From contig SUTV01000001.1 in the NCBI GenBank assembly GCA_015152515.1, positions 248,001 through 312,000 on the forward strand: a stretch of 64,000 bases of DNA, given 5' to 3'. This stretch comes from Cyanobacteria bacterium SIG29 (GTDB lineage: Bacteria > Cyanobacteriota > Vampirovibrionia > Gastranaerophilales > Gastranaerophilaceae). Of this stretch, positions 19,138 through 27,301 are shown piece after piece (within the stretch, counting starts at the first letter, position 1; each line of letters opens with the position of its first letter). Below the pieces are notes generated by a model. That model had not been told where the DNA came from. It saw only the letters and a list, made by a program, of their open reading frames with translations, and made no database searches. Both the position numbers and the translations under genes were made by a program.

Positions 19138-20322
19138 TTATACCAAACCAAATTCTTGATGTTTAGAATATATTTTTTCTGCCATTTCATCTAATTTAGC
19201 ATAATCTTGCGCTTTTGCTTTTCCTTTAACTAGAATTGGTTCAATAATATCCAATTTTAAAGGAGCAAGCATATCTGTCATTTTACCGAACAAATCGCCA
19301 CCCCAACCATAAGAACCAATAAAAGAAGCAACTTTAGCTTTTGGTTTTAATACACTTGCTAAATACACAGTATTAAATGCAGCAGGATGAGGTCCAGCTA
19401 ATACCATAGAAGTACCTAAAACAATTGTAGTACCATCAACTAATGCAACTGCTAAATCACCAAGATTTCCATCAACCATATCATATTTAATTGAAGGAAT
19501 ACCTTTTTCAGCAAGTTTATTTGATAAATAATTTATCATTTCAGTTGTTGAATTATACATAGATACATAAGGCAATAAAACTATATTTTTACCTTTTGGA
19601 GAAGTCCAATCCTCATATAAATCCAAAATATATTCAGGATTTTTATGAATTGGTCCATGACTAGGCATAATCATATCAACCTTTAAATCACGAATTTGTT
19701 GAAGATATTTTCGACAAAGAAACGCAAAAGGCATCATAATTTCTGCATAATATTTTTTAGCACTACGTTCTAATTCAGCACTAGGAACAGCAAAAACATC
19801 ATCAAAAATAAAATGCGCACCTAAAAAGTCACAAGTACAAATAATGTTATCTTCTTTTATATAAGTAAACATTGTATCTGGCCAATGCACTCCTGGTGCT
19901 ATTTTAAATTGAAGTGTTTTATCTCCTAATGATAACTCTTCATCATTTTTTATAATTTTAATTTTTTCTGTAGGAACTAAAAGCATTTCTTTTATGTTAT
20001 TAGCGCAAACTGCATTTGTAACCAAAACTGCTTCTGGAAATTTTTCAAGCATAGCTGGAATACTACCAGAATGGTCTTGTTCACCATGATTAGCAATAAT
20101 ATAATCAACCTTTGTAATTCCATTTTCATCAAAAGATTTTAAATACTCTTTTGTAAATTTTGGATACATAGTATCAATTACAGCTGTTTTTTCACTACCA
20201 ATAACAATGTAAGAATTATAACTTGTACCATGATCTAATGGGATTAATTCATCAAAAATCAATCTATCATCATCATTCATACCTGCATACAGAATGTTTT
20301 CTTTAATTGATTTATATTTCAT
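19138..20322 (-). CDS. Flavodiiron protein (A-type flavoprotein, O2/NO reductase)
   Basis: This 394-residue protein reduces oxygen (or nitric oxide) to water, protecting anaerobes. The N-terminal metallo-beta-lactamase-like domain carries the di-iron ligands in NHGEQDHSG (about residue 79), GVHWPDTMF (about 145), CDFLG (about 165) and PSHGPIHKN (about 225). The C-terminal flavodoxin domain starts near residue 250 with VSMYNSTTEMINYLS. The stop of the rubredoxin gene lies 2 bases upstream, so electron donor and acceptor are co-transcribed. Whether the substrate is oxygen or NO cannot be read from sequence. Confidence 0.95.
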   Translation of the reverse strand: MKYKSIKENILYAGMNDDDRLIFDELIPLDHGTSYNSYIVIGSEKTAVIDTMYPKFTKEYLKSFDENGITKVDYIIANHGEQDHSGSIPAMLEKFPEAVLVTNAVCANNIKEMLLVPTEKIKIIKNDEELSLGDKTLQFKIAPGVHWPDTMFTYIKEDNIICTCDFLGAHFIFDDVFAVPSAELERSAKKYYAEIMMPFAFLCRKYLQQIRDLKVDMIMPSHGPIHKNPEYILDLYEDWTSPKGKNIVLLPYVSMYNSTTEMINYLSNKLAEKGIPSIKYDMVDGNLGDLAVALVDGTTIVLGTSMVLAGPHPAAFNTVYLASVLKPKAKVASFIGSYGWGGDLFGKMTDMLAPLKLDIIEPILVKGKAKAQDYAKLDEMAEKIYSKHQEFGLV

Positions 20323-20324
20323 AA

Positions 20325-20462
20325 TTATTGCTTTTCAAATAAATCCTTTCCAACACCACATAATGGACATACATAATCTTCTGGTAAATCTTCAAAAGCT
20401 ACGTTTCCATTTTCAGCTGGTTCATAAACATAATGACAAACTGTGCAAATATAATTTTCCAT
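20325..20462 (-). CDS. Rubredoxin
   Basis: A 45-residue electron carrier. The two iron-binding pairs are visible: CTVC (residues 6-9) and CPLC (residues 32-35), with the spacing and the YVYEPAENG and [10 protein letters not shown] elements of rubredoxins. The frame runs from the ATG at 20462 to a TAA two bases before the flavodiiron gene. It is the likely electron donor to that enzyme, which in many anaerobes is called rubredoxin:oxygen oxidoreductase. A ribosome site (GGAGA) precedes the ATG. Confidence 0.95.
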   Translation of the reverse strand: MENYICTVCHYVYEPAENGNVAFEDLPEDYVCPLCGVGKDLFEKQ

Positions 20463-20502
20463 TTTCTATCTCCTTTTCTCTAATACTAACTTTTGTAATA
20501 AA

Positions 20503-20883
20503 TCAATTTTGGCAATCTTTACAAAGCCCGTGGAATACAATATCATATCCATCAATTACAAAACCTGTTTGTTTTTGAGCATTTTCTAACAAATTTGGTG
20601 CTACATTAGCATCAATATCATAAACTCTTCTACAATTTGAACACATAAAATGATAATGAGTATGAGTATTATGGTCAAAATGCTCGCTATCTTCTAACCC
20701 TTCAATTCTTTTAATAACACCCATATCAGCAAGTTTTCTCAAATTACGATAAACTGTAGCAATACCAATATTAGTATCTTCATTTTCACTTTTTATAATT
20801 TGAAATAAAGCTTCTGCTGTAGGGTGAACAGCATTTTTTGTTAATGCATCTAAAATAATTTCGCGTTGTTTTGAATAATTCAT
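20503..20883 (-). CDS. perR: Fur-family regulator, PerR type
   Basis: The 126-residue metal-dependent repressor senses peroxide in the PerR subgroup. It has a winged helix with HPTAEALFQII and IGIATVYRNLRKLADMG (recognition helix, about residues 38-54). The metal site and hinge hold HFDHNTHTHYHFMC (about 68-81). Two structural-zinc pairs are CSNC (about 81-84) and CKDC (about 122-125). PerR rather than Fur is suggested by its position ahead of rubredoxin and flavodiiron protein. Two Fur/PerR-like operators lie upstream, one overlapping the -35 and one just before the ATG, so it is probably autoregulated. Confidence 0.88.
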   Translation of the reverse strand: MNYSKQREIILDALTKNAVHPTAEALFQIIKSENEDTNIGIATVYRNLRKLADMGVIKRIEGLEDSEHFDHNTHTHYHFMCSNCRRVYDIDANVAPNLLENAQKQTGFVIDGYDIVFHGLCKDCQN

Positions 20884-20887
20884 AAAT

Positions 20888-20902
20888 TGATACCTATTAT
20901 CA
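20888..20902 (-). promoter_or_regulatory. Fur/PerR-type operator next to the perR start
   Basis: The minus-strand 15-mer TGATAATAGGTATCA matches the 7-1-7 pattern TGATAATnATTATCA at 12 of 14 positions. It ends 4 bases before the perR ATG, where bound repressor would block transcription. Confidence 0.6.
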
Positions 20903-20914
20903 TTTTCTTACTTA

Positions 20915-20943
20915 ATTATGTACAAGAAAAAACAAAAAATCAA
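20915..20943 (-). promoter_or_regulatory. Promoter of the perR operon
   Basis: On the minus strand TTGATT and CATAAT are separated by 17 bases. The -35 is inside the second operator-like sequence. Confidence 0.55.
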
Positions 20944-20955
20944 TAATAATTATCA
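20941..20955 (-). promoter_or_regulatory. Second Fur/PerR-type operator, over the -35
   Basis: The minus-strand 15-mer TGATAATTATTATTG matches TGATAATnATTATCA at 12 of 14 positions and overlaps the perR -35 element. Confidence 0.5.
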
Positions 20956-20961
20956 AATTTA

Positions 20962-21540
20962 TTAATTTTTCTTAATTTTTTTAAGAAGCCAACAAATATT
21001 TTCTGCCAGATTTTCCATATTTTGCATAGCTTCTTCATCATTTAACACTTCATCTTTAGCTTTTCCAAAACCAAGATTCCAATAAGTAGAGCCAGTTATC
21101 AACATTTCTGACATTAAAAACATATGATGAAGAGAAGCTTGGATAGATGTAGCACCACCACGCCTTTGAGCAATAACGCCTGCACCAATTTTATGTTTAA
21201 ATAACTTATCGTTGCCCAATGCAATAACACCAGCTCTATCAATAAAAGCTTTTAATTCAGGAGTCATATCAGAAAAATAAGACGGTGTACCCAAAATAAT
21301 TGCATCTGCATTAAAAACATCTTCTAAAATATCATTTAAAATATCGTCATTACATACACATTTTCTATTTTTTAAAGTTTTACAAGCCCAACAAGCACGG
21401 CATCCGTGTATATTTGTACCACCTACTTGAATTAATTGGGTTTCAATTCCATGTTTTTCAACTACTTCAAGTACTTTTTTTAACATTGTTTCAGTATTTC
21501 CACCCTTACGAGGGCTACCATTTATTGCTACAACTTTCAT
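20962..21540 (-). CDS. Flavodoxin-fold NADPH-dependent FMN reductase / iron-sulfur flavoprotein-like
   Basis: This 192-residue protein has the FMN-phosphate loop INGSPRKGGNTETML (about residues 5-19). A Cys-rich insertion GCRACWACKTLKNRKC (about 46) follows, with a fourth Cys nearby, the spacing seen in iron-sulfur flavoproteins, and then IILGTPSYFSDMTPELKAFIDR (about 82). It probably transfers electrons in stress or redox metabolism; the partner is unknown. It lies upstream of perR on the same strand, about 80 bases away, with a separate promoter between them, so it may or may not belong to the peroxide regulon. Confidence 0.85.
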   Translation of the reverse strand: MKVVAINGSPRKGGNTETMLKKVLEVVEKHGIETQLIQVGGTNIHGCRACWACKTLKNRKCVCNDDILNDILEDVFNADAIILGTPSYFSDMTPELKAFIDRAGVIALGNDKLFKHKIGAGVIAQRRGGATSIQASLHHMFLMSEMLITGSTYWNLGFGKAKDEVLNDEEAMQNMENLAENICWLLKKIKKN

Positions 21541-21647
21541 GCCAACTCCTAATTTAAATACATGTATATTATAAGATTCAAATTAAGAAAAGAGAATATA
21601 CCCTGTTTGCTATAAAAATTTTCCATATATTTTTTTAAACTATTCGT

Positions 21648-22418
21648 ATGAAAAAACATATATTAATTTTAATTTTTATACTAACACTACCTGCTTGTGC
21701 AAAAACAATTACAGGCGAAATTTCTAAAGAATTAAATATAGATAGACATCAAGTAATTGATTCACAAAATAATATTCCGATAGAAGGAGTAATAATTAAA
21801 ATACCATCTAAAAATTTTCAAACAAAAACAAGAAAAGATGGAACTTTTGATTTAAAAACACAAATAAATTCTCCAACAATAATGACAGCAGAGAAATCTG
21901 GTTATAAACCTTATTCTTTAACCTTGAACGAAATTAAAAGCCCAATCCAAGTTTCAATAGAAAAAACCACTCCAAAAGATATTATTGTTGATACACAAAT
22001 GATACATATTGGTGATAATTCATTTTCACCTAGAAGCGCAAACGCAGATGATTTCAGCATTTTTTCTTCTGGACCATTTTATTCTAAAGATTTCAAGATA
22101 AATCTGCTAAAAAAAAGTGAAGAACTATTTTTAGTAATTGGTTCAATCATTGGAATTGATACACATCAAGCTCAAAAACTAGGACAATCAAAAGTTTTAA
22201 CAGCACACTCATCTCCACCAGAAATTTTTTTCAATGGAAACAAGATAGCAGAAATTAAAATAAATGGAGATAATCAAAAAATAAAAATTCCATTTAATTT
22301 AATAAAGCATGACAAAAATAATAACTTAACTATAAAATCAGGTAAAAATTTATTCAAAACAACATCTATTGACTTTGATGATATTGAATTTACAAACATA
22401 TTTTTCGAGATAAAATAG
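21648..22418 (+). CDS. Exported protein with carboxypeptidase-regulatory-like domain
   Basis: The protein has 256 residues. It opens with a signal sequence (MKKHILILIFILTLPACA); Cys 17 in TLPAC could be a lipobox, or cleavage could follow ACA. After it comes a beta-rich segment DSQNNIPIEGVIIKIP ... TRKDGTFDLKT ... EKSGYKPYSLTL, the pattern of carboxypeptidase-regulatory-like (transthyretin-like) domains. The C-terminal half (about 120-256) is not recognisable. It precedes the rhamnose operon on the same strand, so a cell-envelope role is plausible. Function unknown. Confidence 0.65.
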   Translation: MKKHILILIFILTLPACAKTITGEISKELNIDRHQVIDSQNNIPIEGVIIKIPSKNFQTKTRKDGTFDLKTQINSPTIMTAEKSGYKPYSLTLNEIKSPIQVSIEKTTPKDIIVDTQMIHIGDNSFSPRSANADDFSIFSSGPFYSKDFKINLLKKSEELFLVIGSIIGIDTHQAQKLGQSKVLTAHSSPPEIFFNGNKIAEIKINGDNQKIKIPFNLIKHDKNNNLTIKSGKNLFKTTSIDFDDIEFTNIFFEIK

Positions 22419-22473
22419 CCCTTATTCAAAAAAACTTTTTCTGATATAATATCTAGCTAAAGGGGTAGATATT

Positions 22474-23019
22474 ATGCCATTTGAATTTAAAAAATTAAAA
22501 ATTTCTGATGTAGTTTTGGTTATACCAAAAGTTTTCAATGATGACAGAGGTTTCTTTTTAGAAGGATACAAAAAATCAGAATTTATACAAAACGGAATTG
22601 ATGTAGATTTCAATCAAGATAACCACTCTAAATCAACAAAAGGTGTTTTAAGAGGATTACACTATCAAGCTTCACCTAAAGGTCAAGCGAAATTAGTTCG
22701 TTGTATTCGCGGTGAAATTTTTGATGTTGCCGTTGATATAAGAAAAAATTCACCAACTTTTGGTCAATGGGTTGGAGAAAAACTCACAGAAGAAAATAAG
22801 CATATGTTGTTTATTCCAGAAGGTTTTGCACACGGATTTGTAGTTTTAAGTGATGAGGCAGAACTTTTATATAAAGCATCAAATGAATTTTCTAAAGAAC
22901 ACGATAGAGGTGTTTTATGGAACGACCCAGAAATAGGTATCAACTGGCCTATTGACTTTGAACCACTTTTAAGCGACAAAGATAAAATTCAACCAAGATT
23001 AAGAGAGATAAAGGATTAA
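22474..23019 (+). CDS. rfbC: dTDP-4-dehydrorhamnose 3,5-epimerase
   Basis: Third enzyme of dTDP-L-rhamnose synthesis. It is a 181-residue cupin with DDRGFFLEGYKKSEF (about 20), the catalytic His stretch GVLRGLHYQ (about 54), KLVRCIRGEIFDVAVDIR (about 68) and FIPEGFAHGFVVLSDEAE (about 110). It has a good TATAAT at 22445-22450 (weak -35) and an AAGGGG ribosome site. It is the first gene of the rfbCBDA operon. Confidence 0.97.
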   Translation: MPFEFKKLKISDVVLVIPKVFNDDRGFFLEGYKKSEFIQNGIDVDFNQDNHSKSTKGVLRGLHYQASPKGQAKLVRCIRGEIFDVAVDIRKNSPTFGQWVGEKLTEENKHMLFIPEGFAHGFVVLSDEAELLYKASNEFSKEHDRGVLWNDPEIGINWPIDFEPLLSDKDKIQPRLREIKD

Positions 23020-23025
23020 GGACGT

Positions 23026-24006
23026 ATGAAAATTTTAGTAACAGGCGGTGCCGGTTTTATTGGAAGCTGTTTTGTAAGACATATGCTTAATAAATACAGC
23101 GATTACAAAATTTATAATTTAGATGCTCTAACATACGCTGGTAACATAGAAAACCTAGATGATGTTAAAGATAATAAAAATTATACTTTTATTCACGGCA
23201 ATATTTGTGATAAAAAATTAGTTCGTGATTTAACAGCAGAAGTTGATTGCATTGTAAACTTTGCAGCAGAAAGCCATGTTGACCGTTCTATTACTGGTCC
23301 AGAAATTTTCATTGAAACAAACGTACAAGGTACTTTAAACCTTTTACAAAGTGCTAAAGAAATAGGCATTGATAGATATTTACAAGTTTCAACAGATGAA
23401 GTATATGGTTCATTAGGTCAAACAGGTTATTTCTATGAAACAACACCATTATCACCAAACAGCCCATATTCTGCATCTAAAGCAAGTGCTGATATGTTAG
23501 TTAGAGCTTATCACGAAACATATAAAATGCCTGTTTTAACAACAAGATGTTCAAATAACTATGGTCCATATCAATACCCTGAAAAATTAATACCATTCTT
23601 TATTTCTCAATTATTAAACAATAAAAAAGTACCTGTATATGGTGATGGTATGAATGTTAGAGATTGGTTATATGTATATGACCACTGTGCTGCTATTGAT
23701 ACTGTTTTACACAAAGGTAGAGTTGGTGAAGTTTACAACGTTGGTGGACACAACGAAAAAACAAATATGGAAATCACTCGCTTAATCCTTGAAGCTATGG
23801 GCAAAGATGATTCATCTATTGAATATGTAAAAGATAGACTAGGTCACGATAGAAGATATGCGATTAGTAACGATAAAATTCAATCAGAACTTGGTTGGGA
23901 ACCATCTTTAACTTTTGAAGAAGGTATTAAAATCACTATTGATTGGTATTTAAAAAACCAAGATTGGATAAAAAGCATTGAAAACAAAAAAGCAGGAGCT
24001 ATTTAA
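23026..24006 (+). CDS. rfbB: dTDP-glucose 4,6-dehydratase
   Basis: Second enzyme of the rhamnose pathway. The 326-residue short-chain dehydrogenase-type protein has an NAD-binding VTGGAGFIGSCF (about 5), FAAESHVDRSI (about 84), the QVSTDEVYGSLG catalytic segment (about 121) and the YSASKASADMLV active Tyr/Lys (about 150). Arg in CSNNYGPYQYPEKLIP is typical. It begins 6 bases after rfbC. Confidence 0.97.
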   Translation: MKILVTGGAGFIGSCFVRHMLNKYSDYKIYNLDALTYAGNIENLDDVKDNKNYTFIHGNICDKKLVRDLTAEVDCIVNFAAESHVDRSITGPEIFIETNVQGTLNLLQSAKEIGIDRYLQVSTDEVYGSLGQTGYFYETTPLSPNSPYSASKASADMLVRAYHETYKMPVLTTRCSNNYGPYQYPEKLIPFFISQLLNNKKVPVYGDGMNVRDWLYVYDHCAAIDTVLHKGRVGEVYNVGGHNEKTNMEITRLILEAMGKDDSSIEYVKDRLGHDRRYAISNDKIQSELGWEPSLTFEEGIKITIDWYLKNQDWIKSIENKKAGAI

Positions 24007-24008
24007 TA

Positions 24009-24833
24009 ATGAAAATTTTGGTTACTGGCGCAAATGGAATGTTAGGACAAGATTTATGTCCAATATTAGAAGATGAAGGTTTTGAAGTTGTTGAAACTGA
24101 CATTGATACATTAGATATTACAGATATCAAAAATGTAGAAAAAGTTTTAGGAGAAGAAAAACCTGATTATGTAATTCACTGTGCTGCATACACAAATGTA
24201 GATAAGGCAGAAGAAGATAAAGAAACTGCACATAAAATCAATGCGTTAGGAACAAAAAATCTAGCTCAAACTTGTAATTCACTTGGTATAACTATAGTTT
24301 ACATTTCAACAGACTATGTTTTTGATGGAGAAAAAGAAGGCAAATATCTACCAACAGATAAAACAAATCCTCAAAGCGTTTATGGTGCAACAAAATGCGA
24401 AGGCGAACAAGCTGTTCAACAATGTGAAAAATATTACATTACAAGAACAAGTTGGCTATATGGACATCACGGTAAAAACTTTGTTGAAACAATGATTAGT
24501 TTAAAAGACAAAGAAGAACTAAAAGTAGTAGACGACCAAGTAGGTTGCCCAACTTGGACAGTTGAATTATCAAACGGTATAGTGAAAATCATTACAGAAG
24601 AAATGCCTTATGGTATTTATCAAGTTTGTGGTAGCGGTCAAACAAGCTGGTATGGGTTTGCTAAAAAAATCTTTGAGTTATGCAACTTTAATGTAAATTT
24701 AAAACCTTGCACTACACAAGAATTTCCAAGACCAGCAAAACGCCCTAAAAATAGCATTATGGAAAACGGCAAACTTTGCAGAAATTGGGAAGTAGCACTA
24801 AAAGAATATTTAGAATTGAGGTGTGAAGAATGA
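24009..24833 (+). CDS. rfbD: dTDP-4-dehydrorhamnose reductase
   Basis: Last step of dTDP-L-rhamnose synthesis, NADPH-dependent. The protein is 274 residues with [12 protein letters not shown] (about 5), [14 protein letters not shown] (about 58), [14 protein letters not shown] (about 97), and the [12 protein letters not shown] active Tyr/Lys (about 123). It starts 2 bases after rfbB and overlaps rfbA by 4 bases (ATGA). Confidence 0.96.
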   Translation: MKILVTGANGMLGQDLCPILEDEGFEVVETDIDTLDITDIKNVEKVLGEEKPDYVIHCAAYTNVDKAEEDKETAHKINALGTKNLAQTCNSLGITIVYISTDYVFDGEKEGKYLPTDKTNPQSVYGATKCEGEQAVQQCEKYYITRTSWLYGHHGKNFVETMISLKDKEELKVVDDQVGCPTWTVELSNGIVKIITEEMPYGIYQVCGSGQTSWYGFAKKIFELCNFNVNLKPCTTQEFPRPAKRPKNSIMENGKLCRNWEVALKEYLELRCEE

Positions 24834-25702
24834 AAGGTATCGTATTAGCAGGTGGTGCTGGAACAAGATTATATCCATCAACAATTGTTGTATCAAAACA
24901 ATTATTACCAATATATGATAAACCAATGATTTATTATCCAATTTCAGTTTTAATGCTTGCTGGAATCAAAGATATTTTAATCATTTCAACACCACAAGAT
25001 TTACCTAATTTCAAAAAATTATTAGGTGATGGAAGCCAATTTGGAGTTAAATTTTCATATGTAGAACAACCTAGTCCAGATGGTCTAGCACAAGCATTTA
25101 TTTTAGGTAAAGAATTTATTGGAAATGATAATGTTGCATTAATTTTAGGTGACAACATTTTCTATGGTCCACATTTTTCTTCAATGTTAAAAAATGCAGT
25201 AGAAAGAACTGAAAATGAAGGTGGTGCAACACTATTTGCATACCAAGTAAAAGACCCTCAAAGATTTGGTGTTGTTGATTTTGATAAAAATAACAAAGTT
25301 GTTTCTATTGAAGAAAAACCAAAAAATCCAAAATCAGAATTCGCAGTAACTGGATTATATTTTTACGATAATAAAGTTGTTGAATATGTTAAAGATCAAA
25401 AGCCATCAGCTCGCGGAGAACTTGAAATTACAGACTTAAACAATACTTATTTAAACAAGAACAATGTAACTGTTGAATTATTAGGTAGAGGCTTTGCTTG
25501 GTTAGATACAGGAACACATAATTCTTTATTACAAGCGTCTGAATTTATAAAAACAATTGAGGATAATCAAGGTATAAAAATTGCTTGTTTAGAAGAAATC
25601 GCTTATAGAATGGGTTATATAACAAAAGACAAGCTAAAAGAAATTGCTTCTAACTATAAAAATAATCCATACTATCAATACGTTGGCGATTTAAAAGATT
25701 AA
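24830..25702 (+). CDS. rfbA: Glucose-1-phosphate thymidylyltransferase
   Basis: First enzyme of the pathway, making dTDP-glucose. It is 290 residues with the nucleotidyltransferase signature [19 protein letters not shown] (about 5-23), [14 protein letters not shown] (about 29), [10 protein letters not shown] (about 104) and [22 protein letters not shown] (given in part, about 158). It ends the rhamnose operon. The following hairpin at 25713-25738 looks like the operon terminator but also carries the ribosome site of the next gene. Confidence 0.97.
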   Translation: MKGIVLAGGAGTRLYPSTIVVSKQLLPIYDKPMIYYPISVLMLAGIKDILIISTPQDLPNFKKLLGDGSQFGVKFSYVEQPSPDGLAQAFILGKEFIGNDNVALILGDNIFYGPHFSSMLKNAVERTENEGGATLFAYQVKDPQRFGVVDFDKNNKVVSIEEKPKNPKSEFAVTGLYFYDNKVVEYVKDQKPSARGELEITDLNNTYLNKNNVTVELLGRGFAWLDTGTHNSLLQASEFIKTIEDNQGIKIACLEEIAYRMGYITKDKLKEIASNYKNNPYYQYVGDLKD

Positions 25703-25712
25703 TAAATAAATT

Positions 25713-25738
25713 AAAATACTCCTAAAAGGAGTATTTTA
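25713..25738 (+). terminator. Terminator-like hairpin that also holds the next gene's ribosome site
   Basis: The stem AATACTCC/GGAGTATT has loop TAAAA and is followed by TTATT. The AAGGAG in its 3' arm lies 8 bases before the ATG at 25741. It may attenuate read-through from rfbA and restrict initiation of the small protein. Confidence 0.6.
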
Positions 25739-25740
25739 TT

Positions 25741-25980
25741 ATGCGTAATAAAAAGAAATCATTAATCAAAGCGCTAGAAAAAAAATGTACAAAAAAAGTC
25801 AGAATTTGCACTATGAAATTCTGCGCTATTGGTTGTTTTGTAGAAGATTTTAATGATGAAGATATAGTTTGTTTAGAAAATGTCACTGTAAAATTTACAG
25901 ACGGCTGTAAAGATACAGACCATCGAGAAAGCATTTGTATTTGTGATGATCATATAATTGCATTTGAAGTAATTGATTAA
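25741..25980 (+). CDS. Small cysteine-rich protein, possibly Sm-like fold
   Basis: The protein has 79 residues, seven of them Cys. After a very basic start (MRNKKKSLIKALEKK) it runs as short beta-strand-like segments: KVRICTMKFCAIGCFVEDFNDEDIV (cited in part), LENVTVKF, ESICICDDHIIAFEVID. The V-x-L...G-x-V-x-x-F-D...V-x-L order recalls Sm/Hfq-like proteins, but this is only a pattern match by eye, and I do not recognise a family. Its ribosome site is AAGGAG inside the upstream hairpin. The gene is closed by a strong bidirectional terminator, supporting a real short gene. Confidence 0.65.
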   Translation: MRNKKKSLIKALEKKCTKKVRICTMKFCAIGCFVEDFNDEDIVCLENVTVKFTDGCKDTDHRESICICDDHIIAFEVID

Positions 25981-25985
25981 ATAAA

Positions 25986-26010
25986 AAAGTTGCCAACGAA
26001 AGGCAACTTT
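25986..26010. terminator. Bidirectional intrinsic terminator
   Basis: The stem is AAAGTTGCC/GGCAACTTT with a 7-base loop, with A-run before and T-run after. It serves the plus-strand Cys-rich gene and the convergent 90-residue gene. Confidence 0.88.
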
Positions 26011-26038
26011 TAAAATTTTGAACAACTATAAAATCCAA

Positions 26039-26311
26039 CTATTCTACAAAACCGCTCTTAATATCAGGCTGTTCATTAAAGTTGAAAATGAAGTGCGTAT
26101 ATCTTTCCATACGCAATTTGAACCAGCCCAACATTGTATCAGAGCCATATATTTTTATAGTACGCATACGATCAAAGTTCTTATTTGAGCGGTTATAAGA
26201 CTCATCAATATATGTTTGGCACTTACAGTTAAGTTCTTCAACCAAATCATACAAGGTCTTTAACCAAGCAGCTTGAACGTGTAAATCGTTAACTTTGTAC
26301 TCTAAAATCAT
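26039..26311 (-). CDS. Hypothetical protein, 90 residues
   Basis: I do not recognise this protein. It is soluble, without signal or membrane segment, and rich in aromatic and charged residues (AAWLKTLYDLVEELN, MLGWFKLRMERYTHFIFNF). It looks real because AGGAAAAG lies directly before the ATG, codon use is like the neighbours, a terminator lies just downstream, and no competing gene overlaps it. It is a single-gene unit between the Cys-rich gene and folD. The 147 bases upstream are AT-rich and contain no promoter I would call. Confidence 0.6.
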   Translation of the reverse strand: MILEYKVNDLHVQAAWLKTLYDLVEELNCKCQTYIDESYNRSNKNFDRMRTIKIYGSDTMLGWFKLRMERYTHFIFNFNEQPDIKSGFVE

Positions 26312-26458
26312 CTTTTCCTGACTTTTCTATATTTCGGGGAGCATTAGGGGAGAACAAGAGAGAAAAATCTCACATAACTACTATATATATGCCAGTTTGT
26401 TCCTTTTTCTAAACATGAAAAATCTATTTTGATTAAGATATATTAAAATTTTATTAAT

Positions 26459-27301
26459 TTAAAACAGCAATTTTTCCTGAATTTTAAATAGTTCTAGAGT
26501 ATTTTCCATCAACATTGCAATTGTCATAGGACCAACCCCGCCAGGAACAGGTGTTATATAACTTGCATTTTCGCTAACAAGTTCAAAATTAACATCACCT
26601 TTTAACCCATTTTCTGTTCTATTAATACCTACATCAATAACAACTGCACCTTTTGAAACTTGATTTACAATATTTGTAATTCCAACAGCAGAAATAATAA
26701 TATCATTTGATAAAATTAATTCTTCTAAATTTTTTGTTTTACTATGAGCCATAGTCACAGTTGCATTTCTATTTTGCATTAATAAAGAAATTGGTTTTCC
26801 AACAATATTAGAGCGACCAATAACTAAAACTTTTTTACCCTCTAATGAAATATCATACTCATCTAAAAGTCTAACAATACCTTTTGGAGTACAAGGAACA
26901 ACACAAGGGAAATATCCTAAAGATAATCTACCAAAATTATGTGTTGTAAATCCATCGACATCTTTTAATGGTTCAATGGCTTCTAAAATTCTTTGTTTGT
27001 TTAAATGAGCAGGTAAAGGAAGCTGAACCAAAATTGCATTAATATTTACATCTTCATTTAAAATGTATATTTGCTCTAAAAGATTTTCTTCTGAAATATC
27101 TGCAGGCAAAGTTAAAACAACAGAGTCAAAACCCAATTTAAGTGCCATTTTTTGTTTATTTCGAACATAAATTTCGCTAGCCGGATTATTTCCAACTAAA
27201 ATAACTGCTAATTTAGGTTTTCGTTCTAATAAATCAACTTCTTTTTTTATATTATCAATTACTTTTTCAGCAATTTTTTTACCATCAATTATTACAGCCA
27301 T
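26459..27301 (-). CDS. folD: Methylenetetrahydrofolate dehydrogenase / cyclohydrolase
   Basis: Bifunctional one-carbon enzyme interconverting methylene-, methenyl- and formyl-THF. It has 280 residues. Present are the catalytic YVRNKQKMALKLG lysine region (about 45), the LVQLPLPAH motif (about 93), the PCTPKGIVRLL block (about 138) and VIGRSNIVGKPISLLM (about 159), plus the C-terminal PVPGGVGPMTIAMLMENT. The ATG overlaps the upstream ATPase stop by one base. It works with glyA and fmt elsewhere in the window. Confidence 0.97.
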   Translation of the reverse strand: MAVIIDGKKIAEKVIDNIKKEVDLLERKPKLAVILVGNNPASEIYVRNKQKMALKLGFDSVVLTLPADISEENLLEQIYILNEDVNINAILVQLPLPAHLNKQRILEAIEPLKDVDGFTTHNFGRLSLGYFPCVVPCTPKGIVRLLDEYDISLEGKKVLVIGRSNIVGKPISLLMQNRNATVTMAHSKTKNLEELILSNDIIISAVGITNIVNQVSKGAVVIDVGINRTENGLKGDVNFELVSENASYITPVPGGVGPMTIAMLMENTLELFKIQEKLLF

